From: Erythrobacter sp. BLCC-B19
GTDB lineage: Bacteria > Pseudomonadota > Alphaproteobacteria > Sphingomonadales > Sphingomonadaceae
Direction of reading: 5' to 3'
Length of the DNA stretch: 64,000 nucleotides
Assembly (NCBI RefSeq): GCF_028621955.1
Contig: NZ_CP117516.1
Coordinates: forward strand, 2,440,001 to 2,504,000
Each line of letters begins with the position of its first letter. Within the stretch, counting starts at the first letter, position 1. Below the pieces are notes generated by a model, which was not told the DNA's origin, made no database searches, and saw only the letters and a program-made list of their open reading frames with translations. Positions 26,003-35,239 of the stretch are shown here, in pieces. A program made the translations under genes and the position numbers.

Positions 26003-26443
26003 TCAGGCTGCCAGCTCGATCGGCTCGTCCGCCATCAGCCGGGAGAGATCGAGCACCATCACCATGTCGTCCCCCAGCGGGGCGATGCCTTCAAGGAAGT
26101 GGGTGATCGTCTCCTGTCCCATCGCATCGGGCTGCTGGAGCGTGCCGGACTCGATTCCGACGATGTCGGCCACATCATGCACGATCAGACCGCGCATCTG
26201 GCCGTCATGTTCGATCACGATGATCGGGTTGCGCGGGGTGGCGTCGGTGGGTTCCCATCCCAGACGGGCGGCCAGATCGATCACCGGCAGCACCGCGCCG
26301 CGCAGATTGACCACGCCCGCAACATAATCGGGCACGCGCGGCAGGCGGGTGACGGGCGACCAGGCGCGGATCTCGCGCACTGTCATGATGTCGATGCCGA
26401 AGCGCTGGCTGGCGATGCCGAAGGTGATGAGTTCGTGGCGCAT
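26003..26443 (-). CDS. cheW: Chemotaxis coupling protein CheW
   Basis: The 146-residue protein is a single CheW domain: LITFGIASQRFGIDIMTVREIR, TRLPRVPDYVAGVVNLRGAVLPVIDLAARLG (the typical receptor and kinase contact segment), then IVIEHDGQMRGLIVHDVADIV. It links chemoreceptors to CheA in signalling arrays. I chose the ATG at 26443 because GAGGAGC precedes it and MRHELITFG starts the first strand. It lies 22 nt after cheY. Confidence 0.93.
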   Translation of the reverse strand: MRHELITFGIASQRFGIDIMTVREIRAWSPVTRLPRVPDYVAGVVNLRGAVLPVIDLAARLGWEPTDATPRNPIIVIEHDGQMRGLIVHDVADIVGIESGTLQQPDAMGQETITHFLEGIAPLGDDMVMVLDLSRLMADEPIELAA

Positions 26444-26465
26444 GGGCGGTGCTCCTCGTTCGGGG

Positions 26466-26849
26466 TCAGTGAATGACGCGGCGCAGGGCGGCGGTGAGCT
26501 TGTCGGCATCGAATGGTTTGACGATCCACCCCGTTGCCCCGGCATTGCGCGCCCGCTGTTTCTTTTCGTCGGAGCTTTCCGTGGTCAGCACGAGGATCGG
26601 ACGCTCGGCGTGGAGCGCGCTCGAACGCAGCTTTTCAATGAGGCCAAAGCCATCAAGGCGCGGCATATTGATGTCGGTGATGATCACGTCGACCTCGTTC
26701 GAGGCGAGCCATTCGAGCGCCTCCTGCCCGTCTTCGCACTGTTCCACGGCAAAGCCCCGCGAGGTGAGCGCGCCGAGTAGCAGCGCGCGCATCGAGGCAC
26801 TGTCATCGACCGTGAGCACACGGATGGGGGCAGGGTTGCTGGCTTGCAT
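26466..26849 (-). CDS. cheY: CheY-type single-domain response regulator
   Basis: The 127-residue receiver has the acid pair in TVDDSASMR, phospho-acceptor Asp59 in IITDINMPRLDG, the Thr of VLTTES and the Lys of IVKPFD. It has no output domain. In chemotaxis it carries phosphate from CheA to the motility motor or another effector. CheD lies 18 nt upstream and cheW 22 nt downstream. No flagellar or pilus genes are in the window, so the motor it acts on is not known. Confidence 0.92.
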   Translation of the reverse strand: MQASNPAPIRVLTVDDSASMRALLLGALTSRGFAVEQCEDGQEALEWLASNEVDVIITDINMPRLDGFGLIEKLRSSALHAERPILVLTTESSDEKKQRARNAGATGWIVKPFDADKLTAALRRVIH

Positions 26850-26867
26850 GAGAGGCTCCGTTTGGCT

Positions 26868-27437
26868 CTAGAATAGTTCGACTGTCCCAAGCGCCGATTG
26901 CGGGCGGCCCAGCGGTTTTTGCGTAGGCGCCGTTTCGGCCGGGACGAGGCGTGCGCGGACTTGCCCGCTGGCGGGACGAAACTGGATGCGTCGCGCCTGG
27001 GTGCCTTCGAGATCTTCGAACACGCAAGGGATGCTCTCGCGGCTGAGAAACTGGCGGGCGAAGGCAGCATTGGCCGTGCCGATCGGCGACAGATCGGGAT
27101 TGAGGTTAGCCCCGCCATAGAGCCGCGCGCGCATCCGGTTCTTGCGCGCGCCGAGGCCGAGCATCTCGTTGATCAGCAGCTCCATCAGGAACAGGCCGTA
27201 ATCGCTGTCGAATTCCTGATGGCGGACGTGCCGGGGCGGTTCGGCGAGAAGGAAGTGGTTCATCCCGCCCACGCGCGCGACCGGATCGAACAGGCAGGTG
27301 GCAACGCAACTGCCGAGAATCGTGCTCATTTCGACACGTGCGTCGGTGCTTGCCTTGGCCTCGCCCTGAACAATGGTGACCCGCAGGATATCGGACGGCG
27401 CCCCGAAGTCGGGGCTGTGGGGGGTGAGCACGCTCAT
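26868..27437 (-). CDS. cheD: Chemoreceptor glutamine deamidase CheD
   Basis: The 189-residue protein contains the CheD Cys-His pair: Cys44 in STILGSCVATCLFD and His61 in GGMNHFLLAEP. SDYGLFLMELLINEMLGLGA and RLYGGANL follow. CheD deamidates specific glutamines in chemoreceptors to make methyl-accepting sites. The ATG overlaps the cheB stop by 4 nt. The C-terminal 40 residues are a basic extension without recognised features. Confidence 0.92.
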   Translation of the reverse strand: MSVLTPHSPDFGAPSDILRVTIVQGEAKASTDARVEMSTILGSCVATCLFDPVARVGGMNHFLLAEPPRHVRHQEFDSDYGLFLMELLINEMLGLGARKNRMRARLYGGANLNPDLSPIGTANAAFARQFLSRESIPCVFEDLEGTQARRIQFRPASGQVRARLVPAETAPTQKPLGRPQSALGTVELF

Positions 27438-28504
27438 GCGGCGGCGGCCTTGGCGGCGGTGCTGAAGACCGCAGGGGCAATGCGCGCCAGCGGCAGCACC
27501 TCGCGCGCCGCGCCCAGTTCGATGGCGGCGCGCGGCATTCCGAAGACGACACAGCTCGCCTGATCCTGTGCGATGGTGCGCGCGCCGATGCTGGCGAGCG
27601 CGACCATGCCCTGCGCCCCGTCCTGCCCCATACCGGTAAGGAGGATGCCGAGCGCATTTTCGCCTCGCGTCGTTCCGAGCGTCGAGGCGAGCGAGGCGAA
27701 CAGGCGATCGACGCTGGGACGGTGCCCGCTGACCGGATCGCCGTCGCGCAGCACGCAGCGCAAGCCCCGCGTGCCGGCCGATGCGACCTGCAAGTGCCGT
27801 TCGTTGCCCGGCGCAAGCAGAATGGTTCCGGTCTCCAGCGGCATATCGCTTTCCGCCAGCACGACGCGCGGACGCACCGCGCGGTCGAAGGACTGGGCGA
27901 TGGCGCTGGCAAAGCAGCCATTGATGTGCTGGACAATCAAGGTCGGCGGGCAATCCTCAGGGAAGCCCGCAAGCAGCGTGTGCAGCGCTTCGACCCCGCC
28001 AGTTGACGCGCCGATCACGATCACATCAGGCCGCATACCGGATAATGCGCTTGCCTGACCGAGCAGTGCAGGTGCGGGCGCTGGCGCAGGCGCAGGGCGC
28101 GCGTTGCGTCGCGCCTTGGCGGCTTCGCGCACCATGTCGACCAGCGCGCTGTCATCGCGCGCGCCCGGCGTCATGCCCAGCTGCGACTTGGCGATGCAGC
28201 CGACCGCGCCCAGTTGCAGGCCGCGCGCGGTGGCGCTAGCCCCTGCCTCGGTCGCGCCCGAAACGATGATCACCGGGGTCGGGCGCAGGGCCATGATCTT
28301 CTCGAGGAACGACAGGCCATCCATTCCCGGCATCTCGATGTCGAGCGTCACCACGTCAGGGTCGAGCGCCTTGATCAGCTGGCGTGCTTCGCCTGCGTGG
28401 GCGGCGAGGCCGACCACTTCGATGTCCTTCTCGCGCTCCAGTCGGTGCTGGAGCAGCGCGCGCATCAGCGACGAATCATCGACGATCAGAACCCTGATGC
28501 TCAT
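27434..28504 (-). CDS. cheB: Chemotaxis protein-glutamate methylesterase CheB
   Basis: The 356-residue protein has a receiver domain with phospho-acceptor Asp55 (TLDIEMPGMDG), a Pro/Ala linker (about residues 135-150) and a methylesterase domain with an intact triad: Ser167 in IGASTGG, His193 in IVQHING and Asp295 in LTGMGQDGAQG. Phosphorylation by CheA activates removal of methyl groups from chemoreceptors. It overlaps cheR and cheD by 4 nt each. It is the working counterpart of the degenerate CheB-like protein at 45309. Confidence 0.95.
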   Translation of the reverse strand: MSIRVLIVDDSSLMRALLQHRLEREKDIEVVGLAAHAGEARQLIKALDPDVVTLDIEMPGMDGLSFLEKIMALRPTPVIIVSGATEAGASATARGLQLGAVGCIAKSQLGMTPGARDDSALVDMVREAAKARRNARPAPAPAPAPALLGQASALSGMRPDVIVIGASTGGVEALHTLLAGFPEDCPPTLIVQHINGCFASAIAQSFDRAVRPRVVLAESDMPLETGTILLAPGNERHLQVASAGTRGLRCVLRDGDPVSGHRPSVDRLFASLASTLGTTRGENALGILLTGMGQDGAQGMVALASIGARTIAQDQASCVVFGMPRAAIELGAAREVLPLARIAPAVFSTAAKAAAA

Positions 28505-29403
28505 GCCGCGCCCTTTCGCCGGTAGATGGTGGGGCCGACCGGTTCGAGCAGCGCGGCGGCAGGCCCGCTGACCCTTTCGGAGTGACCGATGTAGAGATAT
28601 CCCCCCGGCATCAGCTGACGGGTGAAGCGTTCCAGCAGACGTTCCTTGGTGGGGGTGTCGAAATAGATCATCACATTGCGGCAGAAGATCACCTCGAAGG
28701 GGCGCCGCATCGGCCAGTCGCCCATCAGGTTGAGCGTGCGGAAGCGCACCAGCGCCTGCACTTCGGGATCGATCGCGAGGCAGGGCTCGCCCTTGCTGTC
28801 GATCGGCACGCACCAGTTGCGGCGCAAGGCTTCGGGCAGGGCGTCAAGCGCGCGCGCCGGATAGGTCGCCGCCCGCGCGCCAGCGAGCGCCGTGGCCGAA
28901 ATGTCGCTCGCCAGTGCGAGCACATTGCTGCGCGCGATCGTCAGGCCCGCAGTGCGATCCGAGCCTAGCAGCACCATCATCAGCGTCCAGATTTCCTCGC
29001 CGCTCGAACAGCCCGCCGACCAGATCCGCACCGGCTCGCCGGCCAGTGCGCGGGCCACCAGATCGCCGCGCAGCACATCGCCGAAATGATCGAAGTGGTG
29101 GGGTTCGCGGTGGAAGTAGGTGTGGTTGGTGGTGAGCGCAGTGATGACCTCGTCGAGCCCGGCAGGATCGGAGGCGAGCGTGTCGAGAAAGGCGCCAAAG
29201 CTCGTCAGCCCGCTGCGCCGCACCAAAGGGGCGAGCCGCGAATAGGCGAGCATCTTCTTGCGATCGGACAGCACGATGCCGCTGGCCGCATGGATCAGGT
29301 CGGCGATGCGGCGAAAGTCGGCTTCGCTGTAGATCGCCGGACTGACGCCTGGCACCATGTTGTCGTCGGCAATCGTGCCGGGGGCGTGGTCGTGCATGGT
29401 CAC
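28501..29403 (-). CDS. cheR: Chemotaxis protein methyltransferase CheR
   Basis: The 300-residue protein has the N-terminal helical substrate domain (DFRRIADLIHAASGIVLSDRKKM), TNHTYFHREPHHF, the S-adenosylmethionine loop IWSAGCSSGEEIWTL, and VIFCRNVMIYFD with GGYLYIGHSE. CheR methylates receptor glutamates for adaptation. It overlaps cheA and cheB by 4 nt. Two receptors in this window end in a pentapeptide of the xWxxF type that can dock the beta-subdomain of such enzymes. Confidence 0.95.
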   Translation of the reverse strand: MTMHDHAPGTIADDNMVPGVSPAIYSEADFRRIADLIHAASGIVLSDRKKMLAYSRLAPLVRRSGLTSFGAFLDTLASDPAGLDEVITALTTNHTYFHREPHHFDHFGDVLRGDLVARALAGEPVRIWSAGCSSGEEIWTLMMVLLGSDRTAGLTIARSNVLALASDISATALAGARAATYPARALDALPEALRRNWCVPIDSKGEPCLAIDPEVQALVRFRTLNLMGDWPMRRPFEVIFCRNVMIYFDTPTKERLLERFTRQLMPGGYLYIGHSERVSGPAAALLEPVGPTIYRRKGAA

Positions 29404-31529
29404 GCAGCCGCCGCCAGTGCGACGGCTCCCATTGATCGGGCTGCCGTGCTGGCGATGAAGTCGACGTCGACGATCAGCGCGACCTTGCCATTGCCGAGGA
29501 TGGTCGCGCCTGCGACGCTTTCAATCTGGCGGTAATGCGCATCCAGCGCCTTGATCACGAACTGGCGCTGATCGGTGATGGCATCAACCAGCAGCGCGGC
29601 GCGGCCATGCCCCTCGGTCTCGACCAGCACCAGCACACCCTCGCACGGATTGGAGACGGCATTCTGCGCACCCGTGAGAGGGCCAAGCGGCACGATCGGC
29701 ACGAAGCTGCCGCGCGCGTTGAGCATCTGCGCGCGGGTGCCCATGCCCTTGACGTCGGCCGGGGTGGGGCGGAGGCTCTCGATCACATGGGTGAGCGGGA
29801 TCACCAGCGAATGATCGCCAACCTGCACGATCATGCCGTCCGAAATCGCCAGCGTCAGCGGCAGGGCAAGGCTGAAGGTGGTGCCTTTGCCGGGCGTGCT
29901 TTCGATGGTGATGCGGCCGCCCAGCTCCTTCACGTTCTGCTTGACCACATCCATCCCTACCCCCCGGCCCGAGATGTTCGAGACCTGCGCGGCGGTGGAG
30001 AAGCCGGGGGCGAAGATCAGCAGGTTGATCTCGTCGTCCGAAAGCTGGGCGTCCGGGGCGACAAGGCCATTGGCGATGGCCTTGGCCAGCACCCGTTCCC
30101 GGTCGATCCCGCGGCCGTCGTCAGCAATGCGGATGATGATGCGTCCGGCCTTCTGTTCAGCCGATAGGGTGAGCGTTCCTTCGGGGTCCTTGCCTGCGGC
30201 GCGGCGCTCCTCCGGCGGCTCGATCCCGTGGTCGACCGCGTTGCGGATCAGGTGGGTCATCGGTTCGGACAGGCGCTCGATCACGGTCTTGTCGAGCTCG
30301 GTGGTCTCGCCCGCCACTTCCAGCTTGACGTGCTTGCCGGTGCTGGTGCCCAGTTCGCGCAGCAGGCGGGGCACACGCCCGAAGACCGAGCTGATCGGCT
30401 GGGCGCGAAAGGCCATCGCGTGTTCCTGCACATCGCGCACCAGCGTTTCGATCAATGCCAGTTCCTCGACATGGGCGAGGTTCTCGTTGGCGAGGCGCTG
30501 TGCGAGCATGGCCTGCGCAATCACCAGCTCGCCCACGCCGTCGATCAGCATATCGAGCTTCCTGAGGTCGATCCGTACCGACTGATTTGCTGGCGCAGCA
30601 GCGGCCGGGGTCGCGGCCGTCGTGGCGGCGGGCGGCGCAGCTGCGGGTTGAGCGGGCGCGGCGGCAGGCAGGGATGGCGCTGCTGTGGATCCGGACAAGG
30701 GTGCCGCTGACCCGGAAATGCGCGGGGACGGCATCGTGCCATCAGGGCCATAGGCAACGGACACTTCGTCGCCGACGAAATCGAAGATCTCCGCAACTGC
30801 CTCGCGGCTGACATGGCCCGGCATCCGGAATGTCCAGCCAAGATAGCCTTCCTCGACCAGCAGGCGCTCGAAGGTCGGGACAGCGGTGATGTCGCACAGC
30901 TCGCAGGTGCCGCCGAGGTCGGTGAGTTCACGCAGCCAGAGCAATGGCTCGCTACCCTTGGTCATCGCGCCCGCATGGGGCCGGATATGGACAAGCCAGG
31001 TTTCGGGCGCCGGTGGCGCAGTCGCGGGTGCGGGGGCTGACAACTCATCGAGCAGCGCGTCGAGATCGTCGAATGCGGGTTCCGGCGCCGGCACTGGAGC
31101 AGGGGCAGGGGCAGGGGCAGGCGCGGGCGGGGAGGCGGCAACCGCCCCGCCGTTGCCCGCCCGCGCGGCTTCAAGCCGGGCGAGAAGTTCGGCATCATCG
31201 GGCGGGCATCCGCCCCCGCGGGCGGCCTCGACATGATCGCGCAGGCAATCAAGCGCAAGCAGCAGCAGATCGACCAGCGCCGGATCGAGGGGAACCAGAC
31301 CCTCGCGGATCTCGCCCAGAAGGTTCTCGAAGCCGTGCGTGTAGGCGGCCAGCGCGGTATGGCCAAAGGCACCCGCGCCGCCCTTGATCGAGTGCACCGC
31401 GCGGAAGATCGCGTTGATGGTTTCAGCATCGTGGGTGCCGTCGCGGCAGGCGGCAAGCCCGGCTTCTGCGGCCTCCAGCGCCTCTTCGCACTCGACGAAG
31501 AAGATCTGCTTGATGTCATCTTCGGTCAT
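29400..31529 (-). CDS. cheA: Chemotaxis histidine kinase CheA
   Basis: The 709-residue protein has an Hpt domain with phospho-acceptor His46 (FRAVHSIKGGAGAFG) and a Pro/Ala linker. A P2-like region (TWLVHIRPHAGAMTKG to FVGDEVSVAY) and a second low-complexity linker follow. Then come the dimerisation helices, an ATPase domain (NAVDHGIEPPEER, IADDGRGIDRERV, NISGRGVGMDVV) and a C-terminal CheW-like regulatory domain. It phosphorylates CheY and CheB in response to receptors. It overlaps the STAS gene and cheR by 4 nt each. Confidence 0.95.
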   Translation of the reverse strand: MTEDDIKQIFFVECEEALEAAEAGLAACRDGTHDAETINAIFRAVHSIKGGAGAFGHTALAAYTHGFENLLGEIREGLVPLDPALVDLLLLALDCLRDHVEAARGGGCPPDDAELLARLEAARAGNGGAVAASPPAPAPAPAPAPVPAPEPAFDDLDALLDELSAPAPATAPPAPETWLVHIRPHAGAMTKGSEPLLWLRELTDLGGTCELCDITAVPTFERLLVEEGYLGWTFRMPGHVSREAVAEIFDFVGDEVSVAYGPDGTMPSPRISGSAAPLSGSTAAPSLPAAAPAQPAAAPPAATTAATPAAAAPANQSVRIDLRKLDMLIDGVGELVIAQAMLAQRLANENLAHVEELALIETLVRDVQEHAMAFRAQPISSVFGRVPRLLRELGTSTGKHVKLEVAGETTELDKTVIERLSEPMTHLIRNAVDHGIEPPEERRAAGKDPEGTLTLSAEQKAGRIIIRIADDGRGIDRERVLAKAIANGLVAPDAQLSDDEINLLIFAPGFSTAAQVSNISGRGVGMDVVKQNVKELGGRITIESTPGKGTTFSLALPLTLAISDGMIVQVGDHSLVIPLTHVIESLRPTPADVKGMGTRAQMLNARGSFVPIVPLGPLTGAQNAVSNPCEGVLVLVETEGHGRAALLVDAITDQRQFVIKALDAHYRQIESVAGATILGNGKVALIVDVDFIASTAARSMGAVALAAAA

Positions 31530-31783
31530 GCGGCGATCCCTTCCATGACGGCATGATCGAGGCCGGTCAGAGTGAGAGCGGCCGTGAAGGCCGCGCTGGG
31601 GTTCTGCACCAGGATCCCGGCTTCGCTGCGGGCCGCTGAAACCAGCACTTGCAGCATCGCCTGCCCGATCCGCTCGACCCGACCGGCATCGATCACCAGC
31701 GGCGCGGGGCCGAGGCTTTCCGTGAGTTCGGGATAGAGCGCCGCAGCGGCGCTACGGTCGCAAACGGGGGGAAGGGTGATCAT
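31526..31783 (-). CDS. Small STAS-domain protein in the chemotaxis operon
   Basis: The 85-residue protein fits a STAS fold: PLVIDAGRVERIGQAMLQVLVSAARS, then ILVQNPSAAFTAALTLTGL. In anti-sigma antagonists the helix start is Asp-Ser-x-Gly with a phosphorylated Ser. Here the corresponding stretch is ERIGQAM, so that Ser is missing and phospho-switching is unlikely. It overlaps cheA by 4 nt and so is likely made in step with it. A docking or scaffold role in the array is an inference. Confidence 0.75.
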   Translation of the reverse strand: MITLPPVCDRSAAAALYPELTESLGPAPLVIDAGRVERIGQAMLQVLVSAARSEAGILVQNPSAAFTAALTLTGLDHAVMEGIAA

Positions 31784-31834
31784 GGGGCAGGCCTTTTGCG
31801 CGTGCTGCGAGGGGGCTGGCGGTGGTCAAGCGGA

Positions 31835-32880
31835 TCAGAATTCGGTCCAGTCGTCGTCGCTGGGGTCTTGGGTGGGCGCGGGTTTGCGGGCGAGGTTGCC
31901 GGTGATGATGGGCGCTGGCGCTGGCGCTGGCGGGGGTGCGGCGGGTTTGCGGGCTACCGGGGGGCGGGCCGGGGCCGGAGCCATGCGCGGTGCTGTGTCA
32001 TGCCCGCCAGCGTGGCTGGCGAGCATTTGCCCTGCGGCGCTCACCCGGAACTGGGCGACCAGCTCGGACAGGCGCTGGGCCTCGCTCGAGAGGCTGCGGG
32101 TGGCGGCGGTCGATTGTTCGACCATCGCGGCGTTCTGCTGGGTCATGCGGTCGATGGTGCCGACGGCGGAGTTGACCTGTTCGAGATTGGTCGCCTGAGC
32201 GGCGGTGGTCTCGGCGATCTCGTTGACCTGCGCGGTCACGCTGCCGACCTGCGCGACGATCTCGGCAAGCAGCGTGCCGGTCTCGCCGACGAGGCTCACC
32301 CCGTCGCCCACATGCGCGGTCGACTTGCCGATCAGCGCCTTGATGTCGCGCGCGGCATCGGCGGAGCGCTGGGCAAGGGCGCGCACTTCGTTGGCGACCA
32401 CGGCAAAGCCCTTGCCGGCCTCGCCTGCGCGGGCGGCCTCGACGCCGGCGTTCAAGGCGAGCAGGTTGGTCTGGAAGGCGATGCCGTCGATCACGTCGAT
32501 GATCTGGGTGATCTCGCGCGCGGATTGCTCGATCGCGCCCATCGCCGCGACCGCCTTGCCGACCACGGCGCCGCCTTCGGTGGCGCGCTGGTGGGTCTGG
32601 GCGATCGCGCTTCTGGCAGCGACGGCGTTGTCGGCCGATTGTCGTGTAAGCGCGACCGTGGCGCCGACCGAGGCGGCGGTTTCTTCAAGGCTGGCGGCCT
32701 GCTGCTCGTTGCGAAGAGCGAGGTCTTCCGAGGCAGCGCGGATTTCGTCCGACGAGGTGCGCACGCCCCCCGCGGTCGCCCGCACCGCGCCGATCATGGT
32801 TTCGAGCTTGGCGACCGAGGTGTTGAAGGCCTCCTGCAACCGCTCATGCTCGCCCGGCGGCATCGAGGTAATGCGATAGG
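31835..32880. repeat. Long direct repeat, copy A (signalling half of MCP 1)
   Basis: About 1.05 kb here is nearly identical in DNA sequence to 43165-44216. There are scattered substitutions and one 6-nt length difference in the Pro/Ala linker. The encoded signalling domain is identical by eye outside the linker. Confidence 0.93.
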
Positions 32881-33313
32881 TCAGATCGCCTTCGGCGAGG
32901 CGTTCGAGCGCATCGCTCAGGGTCTCGACGATAACGCCTGACTGGTCGGCAATCGCTTCCTGCAGGCGCAGGGCATCGGAGCGGAAGGTTTCCATCGCCT
33001 TGGTCATCCGCCCGACGCAGTCGGTGTGGTCGATGCGGCGCACCGGCGAGGTGAGGTCGCCCGCGGCAAGCCCCTCCATCCGCACCACGGTCTCGACATA
33101 GGAGCGGCACACCAGCTCCTTTGCCAGCAGCAGTCCTCCGACAGTCGAAACCACGCCAAGCAGCGACATCGCCGTTCCAACCCACGGCGCGAGTGAGCCC
33201 GACATGACCAGGACGCTGCCGAGCAGCTGGAACAGACCGATCGCCAGAGTCGCGGCGATGAGAATCGTGAACTTGCGGCGGATCGGGGCGTGCTTGGTGA
33301 ACCAGGTGAGCAT
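31835..33313 (-). CDS. Methyl-accepting chemotaxis protein (MCP 1), no periplasmic sensor domain
   Basis: The 492-residue protein has two membrane helices close together (about residues 17-37 and 42-63) with almost no periplasmic loop. HAMP-type segments ([14 protein letters not shown] and [13 protein letters not shown]) follow, then a full signalling hairpin with the tip [28 protein letters not shown] (written here in two parts: [18 protein letters not shown] and [10 protein letters not shown]). The C-terminus is a Pro/Ala linker ending DDDWTEF, an xWxxF CheR/CheB docking sequence. The signal may be sensed in the membrane or HAMP. It lies 51 nt upstream of the STAS gene. Its last kilobase nearly equals that of MCP 3. 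Confidence 0.92.
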   Translation of the reverse strand: MLTWFTKHAPIRRKFTILIAATLAIGLFQLLGSVLVMSGSLAPWVGTAMSLLGVVSTVGGLLLAKELVCRSYVETVVRMEGLAAGDLTSPVRRIDHTDCVGRMTKAMETFRSDALRLQEAIADQSGVIVETLSDALERLAEGDLTYRITSMPPGEHERLQEAFNTSVAKLETMIGAVRATAGGVRTSSDEIRAASEDLALRNEQQAASLEETAASVGATVALTRQSADNAVAARSAIAQTHQRATEGGAVVGKAVAAMGAIEQSAREITQIIDVIDGIAFQTNLLALNAGVEAARAGEAGKGFAVVANEVRALAQRSADAARDIKALIGKSTAHVGDGVSLVGETGTLLAEIVAQVGSVTAQVNEIAETTAAQATNLEQVNSAVGTIDRMTQQNAAMVEQSTAATRSLSSEAQRLSELVAQFRVSAAGQMLASHAGGHDTAPRMAPAPARPPVARKPAAPPPAPAPAPIITGNLARKPAPTQDPSDDDWTEF

Positions 33314-33392
33314 GGGGTATTCCTTGGGGTCGTCTGGCGGCCATCATGTGCCGCAGGGCTGAAAGGCTGCTTGCAAAGGCGCTTGGGGCAAG

Positions 33393-33400
33393 CCCTTAGG
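33393..33400 (-). promoter_or_regulatory. CCTAAGGG motif upstream of MCP 1
   Basis: Read on the minus strand the site is CCTAAGGGCTTGCCC, 80 nt before the MCP 1 start. CCTARGGGCTTR recurs before MCP 3 and in the RcnB-like upstream region. The binding factor is unknown. Confidence 0.45.
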
Positions 33401-33411
33401 GATGGCCCGGA

Positions 33412-35196
33412 TCAGGCGGCTCGCCGGCCCGAGCGCGGGCTCGCGTGCTGGCGTTTTGCCATGCGGGGCGGGCTGTCACTGGCTGCCGCTGATTGATCCG
33501 CACTGATCCGAAAGCCCGCAAAGGTCGCCGCCAGATGCCGCGCCTCGTTGTTGAGGTTGCGGGTCGCGGCGTTGGTTTCCTCGACCATGGCCGCGTTCTG
33601 CTGGGTCATCTTGTCCATCGCGCCGATGGTTTCCGACACTCGGCGCAGCGCCACGCTCTGTTCGCTCGCGGCCTCGGCAATGCGCGTGACGGCCTCGGTC
33701 ACTTCGCCGACGCGGGCGATGATCGTCTCGAGCGCAGAGCCGGTCTCGTGCACCAGCGATACCCCGGTCTGGACATGGCCGCTGACCGCCTCGACGCGCT
33801 TCTTGATCTCGCTTGCCGCTTCCGTGGCCCGCATCGAGAGCGCGCGCACTTCCGAGGCAACCACCGAGAAGCCCTTGCCCGCTTCACCCGCCCGCGCGGC
33901 CTCGACCCCGGCGTTCAACGCGAGCAGGTTGGTCTGGAAGGCGATGGTGTCGATCATCGCGGTGATGTCGGAGATTTCCTCGCTCGCCGTTTCGATCTGG
34001 CCCATCGCCTGGATCGCGCGGCCCACCACTTCGCCGCCGTTCGTTGCTTCCTCGCGGGCATCTCGCATCGAACTGCTGACCCCGACAGCGAGGCTGGCAT
34101 TGGCCTCGATATTGGCAGTGAGACTGACCATGCTGGTCGAGGACACCTGCAGGCGGGCTGCCTGATCCTCGCTGCGGCTGGCAAGATCGGTCATCGCGTG
34201 CTCGATCTCGGAGGAGGTCAGGTTGATCGAGCCGATGCTCTCGTTGACGGCGCCCATCGCCTGCGCGAGCCGCTCCATCGCGCCGTTGAAGTCGCGCGCC
34301 AGCGGCTGGAAGGCAGGGGGCATATCGGTGAGACGCACGGTCAGATCGGAATCGGCCACGGCCGCCAGCCGCTGGCCGATCCGGGCCACCGCTTCCTCAC
34401 GCTCGGCGACCGCGCGCTGGCGCTCGATGGCGGCATCGCGGAACACCAGCATCGCCTGCGCCATTGCCCCCAGTTCATCGCTGCGGTCGGTGCCCGGGAT
34501 GTCGATGCTGTTGGCACCGCGGGACAGGTCGGTGACGGCGCGGGTCAGTGCCACGATCGGCTGTGCGATCGAGCGGGTCAGGCCGCGCGCGAGGACCAGC
34601 GCGAGACCAATCAGGATGGCCGCGCCAAGCCCGAGTGCGATCCACGCCATGGTAATCACCCCGGCCTGCCGTTCGCTCTGCTCCTCGATTGCGGCGTGCT
34701 GCGCATCGCGGATGTCGCGCAAGGGGTTTACGGCGTCGCTGACCAGCACCTTCTTGCCCGCCGCCCGGATTGCTGCCTGCGCAGCATCGCGATTGCCGGC
34801 CTTGACCTCGGCGACGTATCGGTCGCCCCAGTCGCGCCGCCACTTGAGCGTCTCGGCGCGGCTGAGGCGGGTCTTTTCCTGCAGGACAGGATCGGTCAGC
34901 TGGGTTTCCAGCTCCGCCGACATCCGATCATAGTCATCGCGGCCTTCATAATAGGACTTGAGGTAGCTCTCGTCGCCGGTGACCAGGAACCCGCGCAGCT
35001 GGCTGTTCTGGCGCAGCAGCGCGGTTTCAAGCCCCAGCACATTGGCCAGCACCGCCTGCGTCTCGGTGTTCCTGGCAGTGACCGAGGATATCATGGCAAG
35101 GCTGATCCCGCAGGCGATCATGACTGCGGCAGCGACCACGTTGAGCAGCACGAAGGATGCGCCGAGGCGGCGGGGGATGCTCATCCGGTCAAGCAT
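33412..35196 (-). CDS. Methyl-accepting chemotaxis protein (MCP 2) with CHASE3-type sensor
   Basis: The 594-residue protein has a first helix (about residues 14-36) and a periplasmic helical domain with the CHASE3 signature NSQLRGFLVTGDESYLKSYY. A second helix (about 182-205), HAMP segments and a complete signalling domain ([18 protein letters not shown]) follow. It ends RMAKRQHASPRSGRRAA and has no xWxxF docking peptide, unlike MCP 1 and MCP 3. It lies 43 nt downstream of the TonB receptor and 98 nt upstream of MCP 1. The ligand is unknown. Confidence 0.92.
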   Translation of the reverse strand: MLDRMSIPRRLGASFVLLNVVAAAVMIACGISLAMISSVTARNTETQAVLANVLGLETALLRQNSQLRGFLVTGDESYLKSYYEGRDDYDRMSAELETQLTDPVLQEKTRLSRAETLKWRRDWGDRYVAEVKAGNRDAAQAAIRAAGKKVLVSDAVNPLRDIRDAQHAAIEEQSERQAGVITMAWIALGLGAAILIGLALVLARGLTRSIAQPIVALTRAVTDLSRGANSIDIPGTDRSDELGAMAQAMLVFRDAAIERQRAVAEREEAVARIGQRLAAVADSDLTVRLTDMPPAFQPLARDFNGAMERLAQAMGAVNESIGSINLTSSEIEHAMTDLASRSEDQAARLQVSSTSMVSLTANIEANASLAVGVSSSMRDAREEATNGGEVVGRAIQAMGQIETASEEISDITAMIDTIAFQTNLLALNAGVEAARAGEAGKGFSVVASEVRALSMRATEAASEIKKRVEAVSGHVQTGVSLVHETGSALETIIARVGEVTEAVTRIAEAASEQSVALRRVSETIGAMDKMTQQNAAMVEETNAATRNLNNEARHLAATFAGFRISADQSAAASDSPPRMAKRQHASPRSGRRAA

Positions 35197-35239
35197 GGGT
35201 GGAGTTCCTCTCGTCCATTGTTGCGATCCGTCCTGCCTC

